Shown here: one piece after another, positions 26,839-37,500 of the stretch | How the letters are laid out: each line of letters starts with the position of its first letter | How positions within the stretch are numbered: the stretch's first letter is position 1 | Assembly: GCA_017163975.1 (NCBI GenBank) | Contig: JAFFSR010000220.1 | Location: 15,642,001 to 15,706,000 of the forward strand | Reading direction: 5' to 3' | DNA: 64,000 nucleotides | DNA from: Anastatus disparis | Taxonomy: Eukaryota > Arthropoda > Insecta > Hymenoptera > Eupelmidae | Notes under the pieces: model-generated | Seen by the model: the letters and a program-made list of their open reading frames with translations, nothing else | The model's database searches: none | What the model was told of the DNA's origin: nothing | Position numbers and translations under genes: made by a program

Positions 26839-28142
26839 AAAAAATTGAATTAAAATTTATGTTTATTAATTTAAATTTATTAATTTTGTGCGATGATATA
26901 CACGTAAATCAATTAAATTGCTATATATGATGATATTACTTTTAATGAAATTCATTAAAATTAAAATTTTAAAACGTAATCATTATAGGCCGTAAATCTA
27001 ACAGAAACAAATTTAATATTTTTTAATCTTAACTGTAAAGTATAAGGAATATTAAAAAAAAAATTTTAAGTTGTAAATGCAATAACAGACAAATCATGTA
27101 TTAAAATAAAAGGATTAAAGGAACGCATTGTGTGGGTGATTTGAAAGTCTTATCAGAGTTATTGGATAATAATAAAAATTTAAAGACAAAATATGATGAT
27201 GGGGTCACTAAATAAACATTTTGACAGAAATCGATTAAAACTTACTTTCAACTTGTACTAACGAAAAATTCTTATCTTTTATTTAAAAATTTTTTTAAAT
27301 ACTAACTGAAAGTCTACACTGCTAAAAATGTTAAAAAAAGTCTATACACTTAAAAAAGTTTACAAATCTTGAATGTTTATTCATTGATTCCCAAGCCAAT
27401 CTTTTATAAATGCAATGAGTTCTAATTTTTTTTTTAAATGATTATATTTTTTATTTATAGGTTGAATTTTTAATTAAATAATCAAATTTATGCAAAACAA
27501 TTTAGATGCACCATTTTGGATTTCATAATTTTGAAAATTTCTAAATTATACAAAAATTTAAAACTTTAGAAATATTTAGATTTAATTTTGATATCTACAT
27601 ATATTAAAAATAATTTTAGTTAATGTTAAGTTTTTGAATTAAAATGTTAGTCTCTCTCTCTCTATCTCTCCCTCTCAAATACATATTATTAAAATAAATT
27701 ATTGACGTTTTATAGAAAGACTGTCCCAGAACCCGTCGACAATCGAAGGCTTATTATTCCTAAGAAAAAAGAAAAATTGTGAATCGATTGAAAAGCTACA
27801 ATTAGAAATAATATTATTACTATATATAAAAAAATAATGTATTAAAAATTTTTTACAAGATCATAATAAAGAATTATCTAAATAAACTGTGAAAAAAAAA
27901 TTCATTGTGATCTTTTTTTTCTTGAATATTCCTAATTCATCACCAAAGTGGTGACAACGCGAAATTCATTGAACATAAAGAATGGAATATTATATTTAGA
28001 TTAACGAAACAGTTTTTATGAAAAGTTTTCAGAACTGATTTAAAACTGAATAAAATGATAATGATTGACTGTTTCTTAAAAAACTTTTATAAAATTTTCT
28101 TCATTTGTATCAAAAAGTTAAACTTTAACTATTGAACAATTT
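26839..28142. other. AT-rich noncoding DNA with a CT microsatellite
   Basis: A CTCTCTCTCT...CTCTCCCTCTC run lies at about 27650-27677. Otherwise A/T tracts with no supported feature. Confidence 0.5.
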
Positions 28143-28427
28143 CAACCCTTTAGCGCCTTCATCGCTTTCATGTATGACATTATCAATGCATGCCTCTGAG
28201 GAAAAATTCTGATATACAATCTTTATCTATAAAAAAATCTTTTAAAATTCTTATTTATTTATATTTTATTATTTTATTTAATTTCAAAAATTATATTACA
28301 TTAACTTGCCAGTATAAATAAATTCATAAAAATATTAATAATTCATAATAATATTTATCGAATCAAAGAAAAAAAATATCTAATCTCAAACGATTAAATC
28401 TTTAACAAATGAACCGTTAAAGGGTTG
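28143..28427. mobile_element. possible small MITE with CAACCCTTTA termini
   Basis: The left end CAACCCTTTAGCGCC and right end GTTAAAGGGTTG are inverted over about 12-15 bp and bracket 285 bp of noncoding A/T DNA. A second hairpin with the same end motif is at 33712-33790, which supports a common element. Target-site duplications are not clear. Confidence 0.35.
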
Positions 28428-28439
28428 CAACAGAAAGTT

Positions 28440-29130
28440 CTCTCTTTCTCTCTCTCTTAATGAATTTCGCATTGTTACCGATCATTCAGCCCGTGTTCCT
28501 ACAATAACCAAACGAACTTAACCGCCGCATGCAGGGTCAAGTTCTGGCTCTTTTTTTTTGTTGTTCCTAAGATGAAAAAGGGAACCGGGGGAGATGTTTG
28601 GGGGGGGAGGGGGGACCCTTGATCAGTGCTTCGCAGCTCCGGTCGACGGGCTAGCGGTGTCGACTGGCAACACTCAGCTCAGCTTACTGCTTACTAGGCT
28701 CACTATACACTCTTGACTCTCCCCCTTCTTTTCGCGAGAGAGAAAGAGAGAATAGGGAGGACGATGACAGCGGTAAAAGAGAGAGGGAGAGGCAAATGTG
28801 GCAGTAGCCAAGCCAAAGTCGAGGGTGGGAAACCCAACGAACAGAGTTACTGAAAGAGAGAGAGAAAGAGAAATTTTACCCGTGGGGGTGATGACATACA
28901 CTCACACACAAATGCACATATGCCTATATTTATATACATATATATACATACTTGTAGGAAGGGGGGAAGTACCCGTGAACTTGGCAGGGCAAAGTTGTAG
29001 GGAGAGAAAGAGAGAGTGAAGATTTTCGGTAGAGAGAGAGAAAGATTTTTTTATTTTAGAGCTTGCAAGGTAGGTGGGGAAGCAAGAGTAGTAAAAGAGT
29101 GAGAGAAGAATTGCAAGCGGTGGGATAGGA
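28440..29130. other. GA/CT- and G-rich noncoding island
   Basis: It combines CT runs, a G-rich tract (28579-28617), a pair of GTCGAC sites around 28642-28661 and repeated GAGAGAAAGAGAG tracts (28853-28871, 29003-29043). Open frames on both strands reflect these repeats. Likely regulatory or intronic DNA. Confidence 0.4.
28579..28617 (+). other. G-run cluster with quadruplex potential
   Basis: Runs of five, eight and six G within about 40 bases; the eight-G run can supply two tracts, so an intramolecular G-quadruplex is possible. Striking in a genome this AT-rich. Confidence 0.45.
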
Positions 29131-29299
29131 GTCTTGTGTTTTGTAGGCATACACACACTGTCTTGATAGATTTGGTGGAAAAATTTTTCAATTCTTTTGG
29201 TATGTTTAGTCACAAGTGTGAATGCGAATGTTTTTAGATTATTTTTGCATTGTTGCTTGTCAGAAGAAAAAATCATTCGAGTTTTGGTCTTATTTGACA

Positions 29300-31100
29300 T
29301 TGAGAGAATGAGCTTTTCTTATAAGTCCACTGATTTAATGAATAGATGAATTTTGGTATTTATATCGCTATTATTTATTATCTCACTAAAGAAATATCTT
29401 TAAAAAATATTTTCTTACGTATACATTTTATTTTTATATTGTTACACGTTTAAGAATTTTGAAAGAATGCCAATGTCAAATTATGTATTTAAACAATATA
29501 AATACATATACAATTATTCATTAAATTATTGTAAAAGTTACGCATAGATTGGACAATTTATTAATTTTGAATTAAAAAAGTAGTTAAGTAGTTAAAATAG
29601 GGGTTGCTTTTAATATTCAGTTAACTAAGTACTATATTAAATTAAAGAAAGTTAAACGATATAAGTAAAAATGCGATATAACTTCAGAAAATTAAAAGTA
29701 TTATATTTTTAATTTATTGTATATAGCTATAGGATTTAAAGTTTTATTTTTTACTCAAATATGCTTATTTATTATTATATAACTGTTCTAATCTCATGTT
29801 GCGTGTAAAACATAAATTAATCGATTTTTAATTTATTTAAGTTCCAATATGAGACAAAGTTTTTTCCAATTTACCCTTGACTATAAAAAATTGATTCTAT
29901 ATAATTATCTTTAAATTAACAAAATTAAAAAAAAATCAATTGTGTTAAAACATAATTTGCGATATTAAAAGTTCGAAAAGCTACCGAGAAGAAGATCGTG
30001 ACTTGAAAGATTTTATTTTTAGCCACGAGGTTATTATCGGAGTATATCGGTCGCAAGCTTCAAGTTCAGCTTTCGCTACTACTAGCGTTATACGTTTGAT
30101 ATTGCGGTCTATTGAAATTCTAGGCACAACTTTCACTATTATAAAGTTATAATTTCGGTTCTATTTTAATATAATAATGTTAAATTTTTGTCCTATTAAG
30201 TATAATTGTAAAGTAATAAAGTATGATTTTTTCAAGCTCTAATAAATTAGAGTTCCGATGAAATAATGAAAAAAAATTAACTAATTAAAAAATAAATAAA
30301 TCAGTTAATTATTAACGAAAACTTCAATATAAAAGTATATTTTAAATGTCATTAATTTCATAAAGCAAACTTTAATATCAAAAATTAAATAAAAAAAATT
30401 TAATATCGTACATATGAACGGTAAAGTTATAGGAAGCGAAAGTCTCACATTTGAGAGAACAAGCAGTGTATATACGTACACTGTGACAGCGCAACCCAAC
30501 CGGATGGGAAAATAGAAAAGCATATAGCGGGAAATGGTTATACGTGATGTACCTATACATATATATAGAAATGTACGATACTTGAAGCTCTCAATACTCA
30601 ACCCTCAAATATACTTTTTTTTATCTCGTTATATACGAAGCTTTCGTACTTTTTTTATTCCAACGGATATATATTTTTTTATTTTAGTTTTTTCTGATAA
30701 TTTGATGGGTATTGCTTTTGTTTCTTCTTATTTTTTTTCAAATAAAATACAGTTTATCGGAGTTTATATTATAAACATGAATTTATTGGTATGAAAAAGA
30801 ACTAGTTCCAGAAAGCTTTTAAGCTTAATTAAAAGGAGTTAATTATCAATTTTCAATAACTATTAATTATACAAAGAAAAAATTAATTATGTCTAATTTA
30901 CCAAATCATGTTTTTAAATTGTTTTCCTGTTCTTCCACATAACTGTACTTGAACGATTAATTTGTATAACGTTTCGCAAGTATACTTCATCAAATTTGTC
31001 TCAGTAATACCTTGGTACGTGTACCTTCGATCATCGAGTAAGGATTAACTTGTGACTCTATAGATCCGTTGCAATATATATTGTTTTCATATTTTCCTTC
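29300..31100. other. AT-rich DNA, no supported gene
   Basis: Frames around 30305-30794 on both strands overlap one another and show no domain. A moderately GC-richer patch lies at 29990-30120. I see no transposon or RNA signature. Confidence 0.5.
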
Positions 31101-31678
31101 ATGATCCCCTTCTTCGTTCACGTTAAACTCTTTCTCTTTCTATCTTCTCATTCATCTGTTATCCCCTAAAGAGCAAACGTTTTTCTCCCATTCGGGTGGC
31201 TTTTCTCCCTGCTCTTACCCAATATGTGTATGTGCGTATAAAACAAGAAATTTTTGTCCCCCTTCTCTCTTTCTATAATACCAACCTCCTACTCTTTTAC
31301 CACACGCGGAACAGAAGCAGCAATAGCAGCAGATCGGCGTAGTGGGTAAATCCCTTGTGTGTTCTCGGGAATGAAACGTTGTGTCCCCACCCTAAAACAC
31401 CCTGTACTTCTCTTATATACTCTCTTTCTCTTTTATCTATCTTTCTCTTTTATCCTCCTACTACTTGCTTCTACTCCACCTACGACGTTTTCGTTATACT
31501 ATATACACCGAGAGAGAGAAATCTTTCGTCCATCTCTCTTTTTAACCTTCTCTTCCTCTTCCCACCGGCCTCTTTTTAGTTATATATAGGGATAATATCG
31601 TCAAATCTCTTGGAAGAGTTGGGAGAGAATAGAGAGAGAAAGAGATAAACGTTAATATTGCCAAGGAGAGTGGGATTT

Positions 31679-33611
31679 CACGTGGATCCTGATATTTTCT
31701 GCAGCCGATGAGGATTCGCGAACAGTTTTCTTCCTCTTGTGCTTTGTCTTGTTTATCCCTTCTTTTCTTATATACCTTGACCTTTGTGGAGTTTAAGCAC
31801 GTGGTAGTGGGTGGCTTTCTTGGGTGGCAGAGTTTGTTCCTACTTGGTTGATCACATGTGAAACTTTCACGTGCAAATAAAATGCCTGTACGGTAATATT
31901 TGTGAATGAATCCAGAAATTAATTCTCTTTCTATGTCATTCAGAATATTTAGACGAAAGCTACATATGACAAACCAATTACATAAATGGAATAAACAAAA
32001 AGAAATAGCTAAAAATACTATTGAAGTTCCAAGTTGTATGCGATGAATCTCTATACATACATTTTTACTCTAATTTTTTTCATCTCTTATTTTATCATTT
32101 CTCTATTGATTCCTTTTGCTCCCATATAAAATCCTCCCCTTCCTTAGAAAAATATCTACAAAAAGCACATGGGCTTCCGCATGTGTTTATATATATTCTT
32201 GTGAGCCAAAGTTTCACACGCACGTGTGGTACATTTTAGGGGTGGGGTTAAGTAGCGAGATCTCCCAAAAGAAGGGGGAAGAGACAAGATATATAAAAAA
32301 CTTTTTACGTATCATTGTCTTTGTCACATAAGAAGTTTCATTATAGTCATGTGAACAGCTGCAATACTACCCCACCCCTTTTATTTCATGTTTCCCTCAC
32401 TTTTGCATCACTCGTCTCTCTCCCTTTCTCTGTAAGAACAAAACAATGGACCCGTAGTATAGCTCTTTCAAAGGGATATGCAGCATCATGATTCTCTACA
32501 GTTGCCTTTTTTTATAGCGAAGCTGGATGAAAAAAAGAGCTTGAAAGATTTTTTAGATGTATGAAGAACAAATGCGTTGTACCCAGTATTATGGTCCGTT
32601 TTTACACGCTTATAAAAAGGTCTCATTCAATTGACAAAAAATGAAAAGATTCAATCGAATACAATATTTCATTTATGTACGATGAATAGAAACGTATTCC
32701 AACAGTTTAACGAGCTTGTACAAGTACTGTGATTTCTTTGGAACAAAGTTTTTCAGCAATATCGTAACTTCGTGTAACTTTTGTCAGGCAATGGCAAATC
32801 GAAATTTGTCTGACTAGGCTGTTTGACTCGTTCGAAAGCTCAAGTTAACTTTACTGGCTTTTATACTCGATATGCGATCAGTAAGACCTCGTGGCTACGA
32901 GTGTCCGACCACGTGCTTGCACCCTGCATTATATATACGTCTCCCTCTCTTCTTCTCCCTTTAACACTGTTATATCTGGCAAGAGTGACTCGTAGACTAA
33001 GCTCTTATACTAGTGTCTGGTGTTCTCCCCCGTAAGGAAAGAGCAATATACTCTCTCTCTTAAGGGGATTCCCTCTCTTGTCTACTCTTGTGTCTGAATA
33101 CACCCTTTCTCTTTCTCTCTCTCTCTTCTCTATGACTTTCGTCTTGTTCTCTCTTTCACTTAGCCTACCCCCACGCATATACACATACATAGAAACGACA
33201 ACACCCCACCCCAACATTTAACGTTTCTCTTTCTATCTATCTCTCCTCCCCCCTTTTTGCCACCTTTTGGCCTTTGGGGGGTTTCTGTCTATCTGTCCTT
33301 TGTCAAAGGGGGGAAAAACGTTTTTCCAACCGGGGGCTTTTCGAGAGAAGGGCTGTTAAAAGGGAAGGGGGGGAGGGTGGGAGATTGTATGACTAAGAGG
33401 GAGAGAAGGGAGGAGGAAGGCACACGAGGTTTGGTTCTTGGTACGATGACGGTGGTAGGATCGAAGGAGTTGTTTTTGGTGGTGGGATCACTTGGATCCT
33501 CGTGCTGGCTGATTTGTTCATTCTATCCATCTCTCTCTCTCTCTATTTCTCTCAACAAGTGTCAATGAACTTATATAGCTTGACTTTATCAATGGGGGAT
33601 TTAAACACGTG
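31679..33611. promoter_or_regulatory. cluster of six CACGTG E-boxes
   Basis: Palindromic CACGTG occurs at 31679, 31798, 31868, 32221, 32910 and 33606 (first base). CACGTG is rare in most of the rest of the window. The motif is bound by bHLH-ZIP and bHLH-PAS factors (Myc/Max, USF, Clock/Cycle). The cluster lies 1-3 kb upstream of the first coding exon of the zinc-finger gene, inside a CT/GA-rich island, so an enhancer or promoter role is plausible. Confidence 0.45.
33265..33385 (+). other. G-rich tract with quadruplex potential
   Basis: At least five runs of three or more G (including GGGGGG, GGGGGGAAAAACG, CCGGGGGC and GGGAAGGGGGGGAGGGTGGG) occur within about 110 bases. CT repeats flank it on both sides (33105-33130 and 33529-33545). 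Confidence 0.45.
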
Positions 33612-33711
33612 CTTTTGATTATCGATACATTTCAGAGATTTTTTTCTTAAAGGGATACTTTAATAAGTATGGTTCTTTACTATACTGAACCTTGTGATTG
33701 CTACGGTACAT

Positions 33712-33790
33712 CAACCCCTTAGCCGTTGGAACGAAGATTTTTATATGAACTCACCGTGTAAAAATCTTCGTCAGGGCAGCTAAAGGGTTA
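33712..33790. repeat. 33-bp-arm hairpin, MITE-like
   Basis: Left arm 33712-33745 and right arm 33758-33790 are inverted with few mismatches, sharing CGAAGATTTTTA and CAACCCCTTAG/CTAAAGGGTTA; the loop is about 12 bases. The ends match those of 28143-28427. It may be a tiny DNA-transposon relic or a hairpin RNA; no conserved miRNA seed is recognised. Confidence 0.5.
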
Positions 33791-34013
33791 ATGGCCAATT
33801 AATTTATATAACGAATATGAATATATATTTAAAGCAAATAAAAGATTGAACCAGATAAAAAGCTTTGAATTTGTAATAAATTTTGTACAACAGAATGGTT
33901 ATTCTGGAAAGAATTTCATCGTATACATAAAACTTAATACTAACAAAAAAAAATATTTTAATAAAATACAAGTATATTTTTTTATAAATTTTACACGTTC
34001 TCTTTGCTTCTTT

Positions 34014-34527
34014 CTACCTCAACATTCTGGTCTCACGGCTATAGTCATACTCTCGCGAACGTAGGCGGAAAAATGGGTAGGAGTATATTATAAGCCTCGC
34101 GGAAGGTCGAGGCGTAAAAGAATAGCGAGAGAAGGGAAAACGCGCGTGGGAGGACAAAAGGTATACGTAGTGGAGGTAATGGAGGAAAGAAAGAGGTGGA
34201 GGAATTCGAGAGAGGGCATTGAGAAAATAACGTATATGTATATCCACATGTTGGCGTAAAAGAGATTGTAAGAGAGAGAAAGATGAAAGCTTTTTAAGAT
34301 TTTATGAATGATTCGCGATTATCGAACACTATAATTGTGAAATGTTTGAAAAAAATTTGTAGCTTTATACGTAGGGATAATTTTTTTATAATTCACGATT
34401 GTAGTCAAAATTTTTTTTTCATTGAAATCAAATGAATGTTTCTTTGCATTATTTTTAGCTAATAAAAAAATTAATTTTTAATAATTTTTTTTCAATAATT
34501 AAAAATTTGCTTTTTTTATGATTTCAG
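34014..34527 (+). promoter_or_regulatory. proximal upstream region and splice acceptor of the zinc-finger gene
   Basis: A GC-richer patch with a TATTATAAG motif near 34087 and a donor-like AAAAG|GTATAC at about 34160 precedes 370 bases of A/T DNA. That DNA ends in a good polypyrimidine and acceptor, TTTTTTTATGATTTCAG, at 34527. A short local leader exon (about 34115-34159) is one option; the 12.3-kb island is another. Confidence 0.3.
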
Positions 34528-34587
34528 GCGGGTTTAATAAGCCCAAGCTCATCCTAAAAGAGTAGCCAGTCTGTAAAAAGTTCCAAA
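34528..34587 (+). other. 5' UTR part of the first coding exon of the zinc-finger gene
   Basis: Sixty bases between the acceptor AG at 34526-34527 and the ATG at 34588, with a stop codon (TAG at 34563-34565) upstream in the leader. The start sits in the context CCAAAATGAAT. Confidence 0.6.
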
Positions 34588-37500
34588 ATGAATTTCACAC
34601 CGTTTCCGGGCTTTGCAACGGGCTCGTTACCAACTGGTACGGTACACCAATTCGCAACAGCGAAATTTGCCCAAAATTTAACAGCTGGTGGACAAGTTGT
34701 CGGTGTATTATCAGGTGGCGAAGGTGGCGTTCATTATTTACGTCCAGTTGATCCAAATGGTTTTACTGTTGCTCAAAGTGCTGGCAATCAGCAGCAGCAA
34801 ATAATAACATTGCCGATAACTGTGCCCGGCAAAGATGGCACGCAACAGCAACAAACCGTACAAATACAAGTTGTTAATCCAACCGTTTCACAAAGTGGTA
34901 ATAGCGGCGATCAACCAAAATATCATTTAGCACCTATATCATTAAGTCAATTTCCACAAGGTGCTGCTACTGTTTTAACTGTTGCTTACAGCCAACAGGG
35001 TAATGATAACGTACAAATTCAAGTTCAACCACAAAATACTGTCGCTACCACGCAAACGTACGTATCTTTTATTTTTATTGTTATATTACGTCTATATTAT
35101 AAATTTTATAAAAATAATGGAAAATAATTTTTTAATTTGAAAATTAAAAACAAAAGAAAATATAAACTTTTGCATTTAAAAAATTTAAATTATTTGGAAT
35201 TTTATTCTTGAGCTTTTATGAAATTTAAAAAAAATTACAATATTTAACATGATTTTGATAATTTTAATTTTACAGATCTGAGCAAACAACTCAAAGCACA
35301 TCAACAGCAACGACTACAGCTCAACAAACAATTCAACAAACTGTACAATTACCAGGAGCACCTGAAGGTTTAACTGTTGTTGCCCAGATACCTCACGATT
35401 TAATTTTACGCGAATCTGTCGAGGATGCTAAGGAATTGACAACTGCCGAAGTTAAGACCGAAGCAGGTACAACACCTGTGGCATTAATTAAGCGTGGCGG
35501 TGTTAAGAGCCAAGGTAATCAAAGCGATGAATTTGTTACTATGCCAGCCACATGGCCTAGTATTACCGCTGGATCTGCCGTTGCTGATTATCTTTCAAGG
35601 TTTGTTTTTTTTTATATTGTTTATTTTTATGTCAATCAAAACTTTGAAAAATTTTTAACTTTCCAGTATTTTTAATGAAATAATTAAAATATTAAAATAT
35701 TTGATTAAAAATAGTTCTAATTATAAGAAGAATATTGATGTATAATGTTTGTAGATTATTAAATACAATTTCTTTAAACTTTCTAAAGAATAAAAAGAAT
35801 ATTTTATTTTTAAAATTAATATTTGTGCTTTGTAAATTTATTAAAAGTATTCTGTTAAAAAAGAAATTATTTTATCAAGATTTAATGAAGATATACATAT
35901 TAATTTTAAGTATTTTTTATATTGAATTATTTTTATTAGTCTGTTATCTCATCTACATTATAATAAATTCTCTAGTTTATCTAACCTGAGAACTATCACT
36001 GAATGCAGGTTACCAGCAAACACGCTACCCATATCTCTGCAGCAGTTTCTTAAATTCTCAGCAGAAACGATAAAACGTGAGACTATGATTGAGACAAGTC
36101 CACTTGGTGCTGATGGTCTTGATGCATCAGGTAGTGCGGCAGAAGGACAAACTGTTCAAATAACAGTGGCAGGTGGCGAAACTGAAATTATACCAGATGT
36201 TGTTGAAGAAGCTAATGCTGAACCTGGTGTTAAGCCTAAGCGTAAGAAGAAGTATAAGAAGAAACCACCAAAGCCCAAGAAGCCTAAGCCTGGTCAAGTA
36301 AGTTTTTCGCTATTGATTCAAAATTTATGGTAGGGAATGAAAAAGAGGGTTGCTTGCTTTTTCAAAAGCTGTCTTTTGCGTTTTCTTTATAAATATAAGC
36401 AAATCTTTTAAAATGGTAGACTCAAGTGATCATATTTTTTTTTAATGTATATATTAAAGTGAAATGCAGCTGTATCACGCATATAGTTATTCAAGCGCAT
36501 ATTTTATCTAATAAGTAATCAAATGAACGAATATGTTTATTCAATTATGATATAAAATTTTTAATCTTTTCGTGAATCTAATCATTATATTATAAAATGT
36601 ATGTATATAAAATTCATTTGACTCTACTTTCACAAAATAAACAAGATAAAAATTTTTTTAAATAAAAAATACACGTATTTAATATAAAAATAATCGTTTT
36701 AACTCTTCAGTTTACAATATATTTTCGAAGTTTCATAATCTATAAATCAGCTTTATTATCTTAACCAGTGAGTTTATATAGAAATAGTCCTCATTTTATA
36801 CATTTCATCATTCTGAGCTTCATATAAGGAACACCAAATTTTTACCATGCATCTTTTCTTCTTTTTGTTTTTATTGACACACTCACACACTTGCGATGGT
36901 ACAGATGAACTCCGACGAATGTCCTGAAAACTCCAAAAGTAGACGTTTTAAGGTACAGCTGTGTTTTTTAAAAAGTATCTCTTTATATATAACGCTTGTG
37001 TGAACGTTCTATATAAATTGTGTTTTAGTTTCTCTCTTTTTACCTGTTTTGATTTCATTCACCTCAGAGTGAATTCAAACTTGGGTGATCGAAAAAAAAT
37101 TTTGTTTATTGGTAAAAAGATACACTGGGACTATGTAAACTTTTACTTTTTGGAGTTCTTAATTTTTTAAAGAAAAATGACATTCTATAGAAAATACTAA
37201 AAATTGTTTGTGTCTTGCAGTGTACGATTGAGTGTATTATGTTTATTAAAATTGAAAAATTACAAAAAACAAAATAATAATTCATAGTCCAGTGGCCGAA
37301 TATGTTACCGATCAGACAAATAAATAATGATTTTTTAACAAATATGGATTATTCAAAATATACATGACATTAAAAAATAAGATCTTCTTAGATTATTGTT
37401 TATGTTGTGTTGTCTATTTTTTTTTCTTGTACACAAGTAACTTGTGTTAACAATAACCTTCAATTCACCTATAACATTTTAAATTGTTTTTTTTTTTGTA

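Noticed and set aside
33257..33568. 103-codon Gly/Arg-rich frame
   Set aside because: Reads through the G-rich tract and CT repeats; no domain.
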